From NCBI RefSeq assembly GCF_040703125.1, contig NZ_CP160035.1:2755001-2819000 (forward strand): a stretch of DNA of 64,000 nt. The letters run 5' to 3'. Source of the stretch: Flavobacterium ovatum. GTDB lineage: Bacteria > Bacteroidota > Bacteroidia > Flavobacteriales > Flavobacteriaceae. The notes below the pieces were generated by a model. It had not been told where the DNA came from and ran no database searches. It worked only from the letters and a program-made list of their open reading frames with translations. Shown here one piece after another: positions 1-8,879 of this stretch (position 1 is its first letter; every line of letters starts with the position of its first letter). Made by a program: the position numbers and the translations under genes.

Positions 1-573
1 TTTTAGATTGTTCATCTGTATTAAAACAGGATTAGGACAATCTATCTGCTCGATGGGTTTAGGAATTGCTTTTAATGTAAGATAATGTGTATTTGAAACG
101 GCTGTCAAAGGGTTCAAATCAAGTGAATGATCATTGATTTGTCGTTTGTTCTTTATAAATGGTAATAAATCGGCTGAACGATTCACTAGCTGAATCAAAA
201 TGATGTTATGGGCTAAGTCTTCTAGATGAATATGTAATTCTTTTCTAGAAGCAAAATCCAAATGATCCAAAGGATTATCGAGAATTATAAAGTCAGGATT
301 CCGGTTGATACAGTATTTTAAAAAAGCTTTTTTACGTTCACCAGATGAAAAGGTTCGTAGTTGGCGATGCATTTCTGGAGCAGCTTCAACAGATTGGTAT
401 ATGTATTCTTTTTCGATAAATTTTTCTATTGATAAGTCTGAAAATAGAATTCCTTTTTTAGTATTGAATGGTTCTAATTCTCCTTCGGCTTGTCCAGAAA
501 TGATTTTGTCAATAAAATCTTTTTTGGCTACTTGATTGCCTAAAAGGATGTCCCAATGAGTAAGATGCTGCAT
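1..573 (-). CDS. ABC transporter ATP-binding protein, ModF-like (partial)
   Basis: The first 191 residues of an ABC-type ATPase are visible; the reading frame is still open at the window edge, so the C-terminus lies outside. The start is the ATG at 573-571. The ABC signature FSSGERKKA is near residues 75-83 and a Walker B-like IILDNPLDHLD near 96-106. The Walker A loop looks degenerate: LLGNQVAKKDF near residues 10-20 keeps a lysine at the P-loop position but lacks the glycines. A degenerate first half followed by a second domain, apparently starting near residue 187 (QMNNLK), recalls two-domain ModF-type proteins of molybdate loci. It ends about 25 bp from the MFS gene on the same strand and may be co-transcribed with it. 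The ABC assignment is firm; the substrate is inference. Confidence 0.75.
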   Translation of the reverse strand, partial: MQHLTHWDILLGNQVAKKDFIDKIISGQAEGELEPFNTKKGILFSDLSIEKFIEKEYIYQSVEAAPEMHRQLRTFSSGERKKAFLKYCINRNPDFIILDNPLDHLDFASRKELHIHLEDLAHNIILIQLVNRSADLLPFIKNKRQINDHSLDLNPLTAVSNTHYLTLKAIPKPIEQIDCPNPVLIQMNNLK

Positions 574-597
574 TATATATTTTTTATAAATTCAATT

Positions 598-1827
598 TTA
601 ATTATCGTTTTTAGTTTCAATGTTGGGCAAAAATCCAGTTATAATACCGATTAAAGGTAAAAATGCACAGACTTGAAAAATATATTCTATAGAAGTCATA
701 TCGGCAAGTTTTCCTAAAACAGCAGATCCAATTCCAGCCATCCCAAAAGCAAACCCAAAGAAAAGCCCCGCTACCAGACCTACTTTTCCAGGCAATAACT
801 CGGTGGCATATACCAAAATTGCAGAAAAAGCAGAAGCCAGTATTAATCCTATTATTACGGATAAAATGCCAACCCAAAATAAGGATGCGTACGGTAAAAT
901 AAGCGTAAAAGGTGCGACTCCAAGAATAGAGGCCCAAATTACATATTTTCGACCAAATTTATCACCCAATGGACCACCAATAAATGTTCCAACTGCAACA
1001 GCGCCCAAAAACACAAATAAATACATTTGGGATTCTGGAATGCTAACATGGAATTTATCAATAAGAAAGAACGTATAGTAACTCGTTATGCTGGTTAAAT
1101 AGAAATATTTTGAGAATATCAAAATCAATAATATAACCAGTGATGAAATAACTCTATTTCTTGATAAATGATGAACAATTGTTCTTTCGACCGTTTTATT
1201 GATGCGTTTTAATTCTAAATGGTCACGATACCAAATACCTATTTTGTACAAAACAAAGATACCTAGTAAGGCAATCAAACAAAAGTAAATAATGTAGTAT
1301 TGTCCGTTTGGCATGATAATTAAAGCAGCTAGTAAAGGACCAATTGCGCTACCCGCATTACCGCCTAATTGAAAAATAGATTGTGCTAATCCTTTTTTAC
1401 CGCCAGAGGCCAAATGGGCTACTCGGGAGGATTCAGGGTGAAAAATAGAGGAACCTATACCAATTAAGCTTACTGCAATTAAAAGATGAGTAAAGCTGTC
1501 AGCAATGGAAACAAAAAAAAGTCCAACTAAGGTAAATGACATTCCTATTATTAAGGAAAAAGGTTTAGATCTTTTATCGGTGTACATTCCAACAAATGGC
1601 TGTAAAATGGAAGCGGTTAGTTGGTACGTAAAAGTGATCATACCAATTTGAGCAAAGCTAAGTTGGAATTTTTCTTTGAACAATGGATAAACAGCTGGAA
1701 TGATAGCTTGCAGTAAATCATTTATAAAATGTGCAAAACTAATAGTGAACAGAATAGAGAAGATAGTCTTCTGGACAAATTCGGGTGATTCTCTAGTTTT
1801 GACTATCGATGGGATTTCTGCTTGCAT
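598..1827 (-). CDS. MFS transporter, fosmidomycin-resistance (Fsr)-like
   Basis: A 409-aa inner-membrane protein with about twelve hydrophobic segments. The N-terminal half reads like the Fsr family: SFAHFINDLLQAIIPAVYP near residues 30-48, FVGMYTDKRSKPF after TM2, and IGIGSSIFHPESSRVAH near 120-138. The second half has the matching loop GGPLGDKFGRKYV. Fsr-type proteins are proton-driven drug exporters. The substrate here is not shown by sequence. The gene is divergent from the AraC-type regulator at 1893, with only 65 bp between the two starts, so that regulator may control it. The ATG is followed at once by coding-like sequence and no better start is seen. Confidence 0.85.
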   Translation of the reverse strand: MQAEIPSIVKTRESPEFVQKTIFSILFTISFAHFINDLLQAIIPAVYPLFKEKFQLSFAQIGMITFTYQLTASILQPFVGMYTDKRSKPFSLIIGMSFTLVGLFFVSIADSFTHLLIAVSLIGIGSSIFHPESSRVAHLASGGKKGLAQSIFQLGGNAGSAIGPLLAALIIMPNGQYYIIYFCLIALLGIFVLYKIGIWYRDHLELKRINKTVERTIVHHLSRNRVISSLVILLILIFSKYFYLTSITSYYTFFLIDKFHVSIPESQMYLFVFLGAVAVGTFIGGPLGDKFGRKYVIWASILGVAPFTLILPYASLFWVGILSVIIGLILASAFSAILVYATELLPGKVGLVAGLFFGFAFGMAGIGSAVLGKLADMTSIEYIFQVCAFLPLIGIITGFLPNIETKNDN

Positions 1828-1892
1828 GAGGCATTTTTTTTATTTTACAAAGTTCGGCTAAAACATTCTGTCCAAATTACTATATTTGAACA

Positions 1893-2675
1893 ATGAATAA
1901 TGATTATCAGACATATTCGGTCATGGATTATGGATTTCAAATAAATCCATTGTTACCCATCATAGGGTATACCGAAGTTATTTCGGATGCTGTTTGCTTG
2001 ACACATTCACATCCTCGTGGACAGTTGTTATACGCTACGACTGGTGTTATGAAGGTCATTGTCGAAAATCAAATTTGGTTTGTTAATCCACTGCAAGCAA
2101 TTTGGATTCCTGGGGGAGCGGCGCATCAAGTCTATTTTCAAAAGAATGTGGGGTTGTACAGTGCTTTTATAGATCCATCGGTCGCTAGCAGTTTGCCCGC
2201 AAAAAGTTGCGCTTTTGATATTTCTATTTTTCTAAAGGAATTACTATTTAAAATTATTTCTTTTAAAACGGATGATGAGCTTATGTTAATTCAAGAAAGA
2301 ATTATTGCCGTTTTTTTGGATGAAATGGCATTAATTGTTCCTAGCGAAACTTTTTTGCCTATGAGTAATAACATGAAGTTGAAAAAAATAATTGATTTAC
2401 TGATGAGTAATAAAGCAAGTAAACACACTATAGATTATTATGCGGATGTTGCTTGTGTCAGTAGTAGGACCTTGTCACGGCTTTTTATTAAGGAATTAGG
2501 AATAAACTTTAGCGATTGGTGCATTCGATTAAAACTAATGGAAGCTATAAAAATGTTGGGAGACAAGAAATCCGTGAAGGAGATTGCATTGGGCTTAGGG
2601 TATGAAAACACGAGTGCTTTTATATATATGTTTAAGAAAAATACAGGAAAAACACCTGCTACTTTTATTATTTAA
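1893..2675 (+). CDS. AraC-family transcriptional regulator
   Basis: A 260-aa protein. The N-terminal half is a cupin-like sensing domain (LTHSHPRGQLLYATTGVM near residues 38-55, and IWIPGGAAHQVYF near 69-81). The C-terminal half is an AraC double helix-turn-helix: CVSSRTLSRLFIKELGINF near 186-204 and KEIALGLGYENTSAFIYMF near 229-247. This layout is usual for one-component regulators that sense a small molecule. It is divergent from the MFS exporter, suggesting control of that gene. A TATATTTG box (-7-like, TAnnTTTG) lies at 1881-1888 with no TTG at the usual distance. It is so close to the ATG that the mRNA would be nearly leaderless. Confidence 0.85.
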   Translation: MNNDYQTYSVMDYGFQINPLLPIIGYTEVISDAVCLTHSHPRGQLLYATTGVMKVIVENQIWFVNPLQAIWIPGGAAHQVYFQKNVGLYSAFIDPSVASSLPAKSCAFDISIFLKELLFKIISFKTDDELMLIQERIIAVFLDEMALIVPSETFLPMSNNMKLKKIIDLLMSNKASKHTIDYYADVACVSSRTLSRLFIKELGINFSDWCIRLKLMEAIKMLGDKKSVKEIALGLGYENTSAFIYMFKKNTGKTPATFII

Positions 2676-2731
2676 TCAATGGGAATTAAAGATTGTTTTA
2701 GAAAAAGGTATTTACTACGTAAGGACTGTTT

Positions 2732-2847
2732 TGTGTGAGGGATGGAGGCGAGCTACCGAAGTAGCGCCGAGAGCCCGACAGCAGTAAGGAAAGGGGCTGA
2801 ATAAAGACAAAGTGAAATAAGCCCCTTTTCTTACTGCTGGCACACCC
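2732..2847 (+). repeat. Intergenic structured repeat, family copy 1
   Basis: The copy begins with TGTGTGAGGGATGGAGGCG and forms a short hairpin (GCTAC-CGAA-GTAGC) followed by GCCGAGAGCCCGA. A long hairpin then follows, with 20-nt arms at 2779-2798 and 2820-2839 (one G-T wobble), and the element closes with CACACCC. The layout (GGATGGAGGCGAGCT, hairpin, TAGCGCCGAGAGCCCGA) matches the four other elements at 12094, 17488, 41893 and 47170. It lies between the AraC gene and nadC. It could act as a terminator for the upstream gene, but no strong T-run follows. I cannot name the family. Confidence 0.6.
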
Positions 2848-2968
2848 GGAAACTTTTTAACTTAATTGATTGGACGATTGTGGTTGATAAAAAATGATAA
2901 AGACTCGGGAACTAATTTTCATTTCGCCAAAAATGTCCTATTTTAGCCTAAATAAATAATGATACCAA

Positions 2969-3826
2969 ATGATTACTGAAGCTCAATTCCAGGACGAATT
3001 ACAAATCTTAATTGCGAATGCTATCCGAGAAGACGTAGGGGATGGTGATCATAGTTCGTTGGCCTGCATACCAGAGTCGGCGCAAGGAAAAGCAAAACTT
3101 TTGGTAAAAGACAACGGAATTATTGCTGGAGTGGCTTTTGCAAAAATGATTTTTGAATATGTAGACCCTAACTTGCAAGTGGAAACTTTTATAGAGGACG
3201 GTGCTGCTGTGAAATTTGGAGACGTTGTTTTTCATGTTTCTGGGAGTTCACAGTCAATATTGAAAGCGGAGCGATTAGTGCTGAATTCGATGCAAAGAAT
3301 GTCGGCTATTGCGACTAAAACCAATAGTTATGTTCAATTATTAGCTGGGACGAATACCAAAATATTAGATACTAGAAAAACAACACCTAGCTTTAGAGTG
3401 GCCGAAAAATGGGCTGTGAAAATAGGTGGTGGCGAGAACCATCGTTTTGCTCTTTATGATATGGTGATGTTGAAAGACAATCATATTGATTTTGCAGGCG
3501 GAATCTCGTTGGCAATTGCCAAAACAAAAGAATATTTGACAGCTCAAAATCGCAATTTAAAAATTATTGTGGAAGCGAGAGATATTGAAGAAGTCAAAGA
3601 AATTATGGCTTGCAAAGGAGTTTTTAGAATACTATTAGATAATTTTGATTATGATATGACTAGAGAAGCGGTGGCTTTAATAGGAAATGAGTGTTTGACT
3701 GAATCATCTGGAAATATTAATGAAGAAACTATTAGGGAGTATGCAGAGTGTGGTGTAAACTACATTTCCTCAGGTGCATTAACGCATTCTATTTATAATA
3801 TGGATTTAAGTTTGAAAGCTTTTTAG
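2969..3826 (+). CDS. nadC: Nicotinate-nucleotide pyrophosphorylase (carboxylating)
   Basis: NadC (quinolinate phosphoribosyltransferase) converts quinolinate and PRPP to nicotinate mononucleotide, CO2 and PPi in de novo NAD synthesis in the cytosol. The 285-aa length is normal. Recognisable family blocks are REDVGDGDHSS near residue 19, ERLVLNSMQRMSAIAT near 102-117, ILDTRKTTPSFR near 132-143 with the substrate-binding Arg/Lys, KIGGGENHR near 151-159, MLKDNHI near 167-173, and the C-terminal ISSGALTHS. It precedes the YihY-type gene by 30 bp and may head a run with it and priA. Neither nadA nor nadB is nearby. Confidence 0.96.
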   Translation: MITEAQFQDELQILIANAIREDVGDGDHSSLACIPESAQGKAKLLVKDNGIIAGVAFAKMIFEYVDPNLQVETFIEDGAAVKFGDVVFHVSGSSQSILKAERLVLNSMQRMSAIATKTNSYVQLLAGTNTKILDTRKTTPSFRVAEKWAVKIGGGENHRFALYDMVMLKDNHIDFAGGISLAIAKTKEYLTAQNRNLKIIVEARDIEEVKEIMACKGVFRILLDNFDYDMTREAVALIGNECLTESSGNINEETIREYAECGVNYISSGALTHSIYNMDLSLKAF

Positions 3827-3856
3827 AATTAATTCTAGTAAATAAATTATCGATTA

Positions 3857-4795
3857 ATGTCAGCAGAAATTGAAGAAATAATCAATCGAGTCCCTGTACT
3901 ACGAAGCGTAGTAAAGGGGTTAAAAAAAGTAAAACTTCCTAGACTAGAAGGGCTTACTTTATACGATTTATTGGAACTGTACGGACTTGGTTTAACCGAG
4001 GGGGCATTTTCTAATAGAGCAGGGTCGATTGCATTTAGTTTTTTCATGGCATTATTTCCATTTGCCTTATTTATCTTGAATTTGATTCCTTATATTCCAA
4101 TTGAAGGATTTCAACAAGATTTTTTAGAATTTGTTGCTGATGGAGTTCCTCCTAATACGTATACGGCTATTGAAAGTATTATTGATGATATCCTTAATAA
4201 TAGTCACTCCGGATTATTATCTACGGGTTTTTTATTATCCATTTTTTTAATGGCTAATGGACTGAATGCAATTTTGGGTGGTTTTGAAAAATCAGCACAC
4301 GTATTGGTGAAAAGAGGTTTTTTTCAACAGTATTTAGTGGCATTGGGAATGTCATTATTTTTGTCTTTCTTGTTGATCTTGACAGTAGCCATTATTGTTG
4401 TATTTGAAATTGTTATTCAATTGAAGGCAATTCAGGATGTTTTGAGTGATAGTATTCCTTTTATCATTATGGGTAGATATGCTTTTTTGATATTAATGTT
4501 ACTAATCACGACTTCTATATTGTTTAAATTTGGTACCAAGCATAATTATAAAGGAGCGTTTATATCTGTAGCATCAATATTTTCAACATTATTAACCATT
4601 GTGATTTCTTATTTTTTTGGAATTTGGGTCATTCATTTCTCTAAGTATAATGAATTGTATGGCTCCATAGGAACCTTATTAATTGTTATGTTTTATATCT
4701 GGATTAACTGTATGGTTTTACTCCTTGGATTTGAGTTGAATGCAACAATTGGTAAATTAAAAAAGGAAAAATTTCAAGAAAAAAACGAAAAATAA
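3857..4795 (+). CDS. YihY/BrkB-family inner-membrane protein
   Basis: A 312-aa polytopic membrane protein of the YihY (UPF0761, formerly 'ribonuclease BN') family. The family start pattern is present: AFSNRAGSIAFSFFMALFPF near residues 52-71, then a large loop and about five more hydrophobic segments. The family motif GSIGTLLIVMFYIWINCMVL is near 274-293 and GFELNA follows. The C-terminus is Lys/Glu-rich (KKEKFQEKNEK). The biochemical function of the family is unsettled, and the older RNase BN label belongs to a different protein. The gene sits between nadC and priA on the same strand with gaps of 30 and 38 bp. Confidence 0.88.
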   Translation: MSAEIEEIINRVPVLRSVVKGLKKVKLPRLEGLTLYDLLELYGLGLTEGAFSNRAGSIAFSFFMALFPFALFILNLIPYIPIEGFQQDFLEFVADGVPPNTYTAIESIIDDILNNSHSGLLSTGFLLSIFLMANGLNAILGGFEKSAHVLVKRGFFQQYLVALGMSLFLSFLLILTVAIIVVFEIVIQLKAIQDVLSDSIPFIIMGRYAFLILMLLITTSILFKFGTKHNYKGAFISVASIFSTLLTIVISYFFGIWVIHFSKYNELYGSIGTLLIVMFYIWINCMVLLLGFELNATIGKLKKEKFQEKNEK

Positions 4796-4833
4796 ATTTC
4801 AATTTTACCTAAATCACTTATAAATTATACCAA

Positions 4834-7287
4834 ATGCTTTTTTTTGTTGAAGTTATTATGCCACTTTCACTTGCTAAAACATTTACTTATAGTGTTTCAG
4901 AAGCTGAATATAATTATATTAAAAAAGGAATGCGATTGGCGGTACCTTTTGGAAAAAATAAAATATATACGGCTTTGGTTATTGACATTCATCAAAACAA
5001 ACCCAGTTTATATGATGCCAAAGAAATCCATCAAATTCTAGATGAAAAACCAATAGTTACCGAAGATCAAATTGTACATTGGCAATGGATTGCTACCTAC
5101 TATATGTGTGCTATAGGAGATGTATATAGAGCGGCTATGCCTTCAGCTTTTTTACTAGAAAGTGAAACTCAAATTCTCCAAAAACAAGGTGTTTTTGTAG
5201 ATGAAGCTCAGTTGTCAGACGAGGAATACTTGATCTATCAAGCGTTACAGCTACAATCATCATTGAAAATTCAGGAAGTCAGTGCAATTTTAAATAAGAA
5301 AACAGTTTTTCCAGTCATTCAAAAAATGATTGATAAAAATATTATAATATTAGAAGAAGAAATTCAAGAGAGTTATAAGCCAAAATTGGTTCGTTACATT
5401 CGTTTGCATTCTAAATACGATTCGAATGAAGGTTTGAGTTTGTTATTGGAAATGTTGAAAAATGCTGCTAAGCAAAAAGAAATTGTATTATCCTATTTTC
5501 AGATTAGTGCTGTTGAAAAGAAACCTATTGCGGTAAAAAAACTAACAGAAGTTGCCAATACAAGTTCAGCTATAATCAAAGCTTTAATTGATAAAGAAAT
5601 ATTTGAAGAGTATTTTATTCAAGAAGATAGGGTGCAGTTTAAAGGGAAATCTTCTGAAGATCAAATTGTTTTGAGTGAGGCACAAGAAAATGCTTTCGAC
5701 ACCATCAGGCAATGTTATGAGACAAAGGATGTTTGTCTTTTGCACGGGGTGACTTCGAGTGGGAAAACTGAGATTTACATAAAACTGATTGAAGAATATA
5801 TTGCTACAGGAAAACAGGTTTTGTATCTGTTGCCGGAAATTGCTTTAAGTACGCAACTGGTTAGTAGATTACGGGCTTATTTTGGTAATAAAATAGCTGT
5901 TTTTAATTCTAAATATAATAATAATGAAAGAGTTGAAGTTTGGAATCAAGTATTGCATAAAGCCGAAAAAGCGCAAATTGTAATTGGTTCTCGATCTTCG
6001 TTATTTTTGCCTTTCCAAGATTTAGGTTTGTTGGTTATTGATGAGGAACATGAACAAACTTTTAAGCAAATGGATCCTGCACCACGATATCATGCTCGTG
6101 ATGCTGCCATTGTTTTGGCTAATTTATACAAGGCCAAAGTACTACTAGGATCTGCAACTCCAAGTTTAGAGACCTATTATAATACTCAAACTAATAAATA
6201 TGGCTTGGCGACCATTACAGAACGTTTTGGAAAAGTCTTGATGCCAGAAATCGAGTTGGTAGATATTAAGGATAAATATTTTCGAAAACAAATGACGGGC
6301 CATTTTAGCCATATTTTAATCGAGAGAATTACTAATGCTGTTTCATTAGGAGAGCAGGTAATTTTGTTTCAAAACAGGAGAGGGTATTCGCCTTTATTAG
6401 AATGTATGACATGCGGCCATGTACCACAGTGTCAACAATGTGATGTAAGTTTGACCTATCATAAACATAAAAACCAATTGCGGTGTCACTATTGCGGTTA
6501 TTCTATTGCGAAACCCACCAATTGCCATAATTGTTCTAGTATTGATTTGACGACTAAAGGTTTTGGGACAGAACAGATCCAGCAAGAGTTGGTGCAGCTT
6601 TTTCCAAATGCTAAAATTGGAAGAATGGATCAAGATACGACTCGTGGAAAATTTGGTTTTGAAAAAATTATTGATAGTTTTAAAAATCAAGAAATTGATA
6701 TTTTGGTGGGAACCCAAATGTTAGCCAAAGGTTTGGATTTTGATAACGTAAGTTTGGTAGGGATTATGAACGCTGATAATATGCTATTTCATCCTGACTT
6801 TAGAGCTTTTGAAAGAAGCTTTCAAATGATGACTCAGGTTGCTGGAAGGGCGGGAAGATCTTCTAAACAAGGAAAAGTTGTGATTCAAACGTATAATCCA
6901 AATCATAATACAATTCAGCAAGTGACTCGCAATGATTATATGGGAATGTATAAGGAGCAATTGTATGATCGAAAAATTTATTATTATCCACCTTATTATA
7001 GGATTGTAAAATTGACTTTAAGACAAAGAGAATATAATAAATTGAATGAAGGAGCAGCGTGGTTGTATAATGTGTTGACCCAAAACTTGAATATTCCGAT
7101 TTTAGGGCCAGAAGAGCCTGCAATTAACAGAATTAGGAATGAGTACATAAGGACGATTATGATAAAAATCCCTCAAGACAAGTCAATTAATGGTACAAAA
7201 AAAACTATCCAAAAAATATTGAATAGTTTTGATGCTGTACCACAGTATAAAGCTATAAGAGTGACAATAAACGTAGATTTTTATTAA
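4834..7287 (+). CDS. priA: Primosomal protein N' (replication restart helicase PriA)
   Basis: PriA recognises stalled forks and D-loops and reloads the replisome. The 817 aa fit a full-length protein. The N-terminal DNA-binding domain starts FFVEVIMPLSLAKTFTYSV, which supports the first ATG. The helicase core has Walker A GVTSSGKTEIY near residue 306, DEEH in LVIDEEHEQTF near 406, GSATPS, and motif VI MTQVAGRAGRSSKQG near 668. The zinc-binding cysteines are paired between about residues 528 and 570 (CMTCGHVPQCQQC, CHYCGYS, CHNC). It ends 3 bp before the convergent LytTR regulator. One internal ATG lies at 4858, but the upstream residues match the family. Confidence 0.97.
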   Translation: MLFFVEVIMPLSLAKTFTYSVSEAEYNYIKKGMRLAVPFGKNKIYTALVIDIHQNKPSLYDAKEIHQILDEKPIVTEDQIVHWQWIATYYMCAIGDVYRAAMPSAFLLESETQILQKQGVFVDEAQLSDEEYLIYQALQLQSSLKIQEVSAILNKKTVFPVIQKMIDKNIIILEEEIQESYKPKLVRYIRLHSKYDSNEGLSLLLEMLKNAAKQKEIVLSYFQISAVEKKPIAVKKLTEVANTSSAIIKALIDKEIFEEYFIQEDRVQFKGKSSEDQIVLSEAQENAFDTIRQCYETKDVCLLHGVTSSGKTEIYIKLIEEYIATGKQVLYLLPEIALSTQLVSRLRAYFGNKIAVFNSKYNNNERVEVWNQVLHKAEKAQIVIGSRSSLFLPFQDLGLLVIDEEHEQTFKQMDPAPRYHARDAAIVLANLYKAKVLLGSATPSLETYYNTQTNKYGLATITERFGKVLMPEIELVDIKDKYFRKQMTGHFSHILIERITNAVSLGEQVILFQNRRGYSPLLECMTCGHVPQCQQCDVSLTYHKHKNQLRCHYCGYSIAKPTNCHNCSSIDLTTKGFGTEQIQQELVQLFPNAKIGRMDQDTTRGKFGFEKIIDSFKNQEIDILVGTQMLAKGLDFDNVSLVGIMNADNMLFHPDFRAFERSFQMMTQVAGRAGRSSKQGKVVIQTYNPNHNTIQQVTRNDYMGMYKEQLYDRKIYYYPPYYRIVKLTLRQREYNKLNEGAAWLYNVLTQNLNIPILGPEEPAINRIRNEYIRTIMIKIPQDKSINGTKKTIQKILNSFDAVPQYKAIRVTINVDFY

Positions 7288-7290
7288 AAA

Positions 7291-7986
7291 CTAGTCAATT
7301 GAAAGTGCTTTAACAAGATCTTCTTTTTTGTTTCTACTCAACGGAATTTTTGTTGGACCAATTTCAGCAAATTTACTATTGAAACGTTCTACTTTGTCAA
7401 TATTTATAATGTAGGATTTATGAACTCTAACAAAACGGTTTCCAGGTAAGTCAGCTTCGAAGGATTTCATAGTAGAAAGAACTAGATTGCTGTCATCTTC
7501 TGTTACTACTCTAACGTAATCTCCAAAAGCTTCAATCCATTTTATTTTAGAAGTGAATATTTTTAATTTTTTTAAATTACTTTTAATGAAAATATGTTCT
7601 CCATCGTCATCTTTATTATCATTTTTATACAAATACTGGTCAACAGCTCTTTTGACTGAGGCGTTAAAACGATCGATTGCAATAGGTTTTTGCAAATAAT
7701 CAGTAGCATCATAATCAAAGGCTTTCATAGCATATTCTGCTTTAGAAGTAACGAAAATAATTTGAGGCTTCGTTTTCAAACCATCCAAGAAATCAAAACC
7801 ACTAATTACAGGCATTTCAATATCGAGAAAGATTAAATCTACATTATGTATAGACATACAGCTTTTGGCTTCAATAGCATTAGAAAAATCACCTACTAAA
7901 TGTAGATTTGGATGATTATTTACTAACTTCGCTATAATCATCCGCTGTATGGAGCTATCATCAACAACTACACAATTTAGTTTCAT
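7291..7986 (-). CDS. LytTR-family two-component response regulator
   Basis: A 231-aa regulator. The receiver domain (residues 1-120) starts CVVVDDSSIQRMI. Its phospho-acceptor Asp is in LIFLDIEMPVISG near residue 56, followed by the conserved Thr/Ser (FVTSKA) and Lys (DYLQKPI). The C-terminal LytTR DNA-binding domain is marked by FTSKIKWIEAFGDYVRV, NRFVRVHKSYIINIDKV and IPLSRNKKEDL near 145-226. Partners are usually 5TM-Lyt-type or histidine-kinase sensors, but none is adjacent. The 120-bp upstream region runs into the divergent rpsF promoter. Confidence 0.92.
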   Translation of the reverse strand: MKLNCVVVDDSSIQRMIIAKLVNNHPNLHLVGDFSNAIEAKSCMSIHNVDLIFLDIEMPVISGFDFLDGLKTKPQIIFVTSKAEYAMKAFDYDATDYLQKPIAIDRFNASVKRAVDQYLYKNDNKDDDGEHIFIKSNLKKLKIFTSKIKWIEAFGDYVRVVTEDDSNLVLSTMKSFEADLPGNRFVRVHKSYIINIDKVERFNSKFAEIGPTKIPLSRNKKEDLVKALSID

Positions 7987-8111
7987 AATTATTTTATTTA
8001 AGATTTGGTTCTGTAAAAATAAGATGTTTTTTTAAATAAAACTAATTTTATCGGATTTATTTGCCTTTAATCGGTTTTTCATGTATTTAGTCGAATTATT
8101 GTTCTTTTTGC

Positions 8112-8141
8112 TTGTGTGTTGAATTAAAATAATTATTTTTG
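8112..8141 (+). promoter_or_regulatory. Flavobacterial promoter of the rpsF operon
   Basis: A TTG at 8112-8114 and TATTTTTG at 8134-8141 are separated by 19 bp. This fits the Bacteroidota housekeeping consensus (TTG, 17-23 bp, TAnnTTTG). The -7 box lies 28 bp before the rpsF ATG. A second TTG at 8119 gives too short a spacer. Confidence 0.7.
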
Positions 8142-8169
8142 CACCCAAATTAATAAATACATATATAAT

Positions 8170-8511
8170 ATGAATCATTATGAAACTGTTTTCATTTTAA
8201 ATCCCGTTTTATCTGATGTTCAGGTGAAGGAAACAGTAAGCAAATTTGAAGATTTTCTTACTACTAGAGGGGCTACAATGGTATCCAAAGAAGACTGGGG
8301 CCTAAAAAAGATGGCTTACGAAATCCAAAACAAGAAAAGTGGTTTTTATCACTTGTTCGAATTCAACGTTTCTCCAGAAGTTTTAATCGCTTTTGAAACT
8401 GAATTTAGACGTGACGAAAGAATTATGCGTTTCTTGACTGTAAGTCTTGACAAACATGCTATCTCTTGGGCTGAAAGAAGAAGAGCAAAACTTAAATCTC
8501 AAAAAGCTTAA
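8170..8511 (+). CDS. rpsF: 30S ribosomal protein S6
   Basis: S6 is a small-subunit protein of the central domain that binds as a heterodimer with S18. The 113-aa product starts [15 protein letters not shown], the family N-terminus. It contains [21 protein letters not shown] near residues 40-60 and [12 protein letters not shown] near 80. It is the first gene of rpsF-rpsR-rplI, 5 bp from rpsR, with a good promoter upstream. Confidence 0.98.
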   Translation: MNHYETVFILNPVLSDVQVKETVSKFEDFLTTRGATMVSKEDWGLKKMAYEIQNKKSGFYHLFEFNVSPEVLIAFETEFRRDERIMRFLTVSLDKHAISWAERRRAKLKSQKA

Positions 8512-8516
8512 TTATC

Positions 8517-8813
8517 ATGGCAACATTACAACAATCTGCTTCAGGAAAAAAAGACGGAGATATCAGATATCTTACTCCTTTAAACATAGAAACTAACAAA
8601 CAAAAGAAATACTGTCGTTTCAAAAAATCAGGTATCAAGTATATCGATTATAAAGATGCTGATTTCTTATTGAAATTTGTAAATGAGCAAGGAAAAATTC
8701 TTCCTCGTCGTTTAACAGGTACTTCATTGAAATACCAAAGAAAAGTGTCTGTAGCTGTTAAGCGTGCACGTCACTTAGCTTTAATGCCATACGTGGCCGA
8801 TTTACTTAAATAA
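8517..8813 (+). CDS. rpsR: 30S ribosomal protein S18
   Basis: A 98-aa S18, the 30S protein that partners S6. Family features are [18 protein letters not shown] near residues 30-47, [19 protein letters not shown] near 58-76, and the C-terminal [19 protein letters not shown]. The N-terminal 20 residues are polar and variable, as usual in Bacteroidota. It is 5 bp downstream of rpsF and 66 bp upstream of rplI, with a palindrome in the latter gap. Confidence 0.98.
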   Translation: MATLQQSASGKKDGDIRYLTPLNIETNKQKKYCRFKKSGIKYIDYKDADFLLKFVNEQGKILPRRLTGTSLKYQRKVSVAVKRARHLALMPYVADLLK

Positions 8814-8827
8814 TAATTAAAAATAAA

Positions 8828-8879
8828 GTTGTTGTCCCGATAGCTATCGGGACTAACTTCTATAACAAAGGACAACAAC
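8828..8879 (+). promoter_or_regulatory. rplI leader with alternative hairpins
   Basis: A perfect 20-bp palindrome (10-nt arms GTCCCGATAG / CTATCGGGAC) lies at 8834-8853. It overlaps a second possible pairing, GTTGTTGTCC at 8828-8837 with GGACAACAAC at 8870-8879. The right arm of that second pairing touches the rplI ATG at 8880. The two foldings share 8834-8837 and cannot both form fully. The palindrome lacks a T-run, so it does not look like a simple terminator. The regulatory meaning is inference. Confidence 0.45.

Noticed and set aside
617..937. Open frame inside the MFS gene on the same strand
   Set aside because: It is a shifted-frame shadow of the transporter, rich in Cys/Trp/Phe as out-of-frame translations are.
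1881..1888. Full promoter for the AraC-type gene
   Set aside because: Only the -7-like TATATTTG is present. No TTG lies 17-23 bp upstream, so I did not list it as a promoter.
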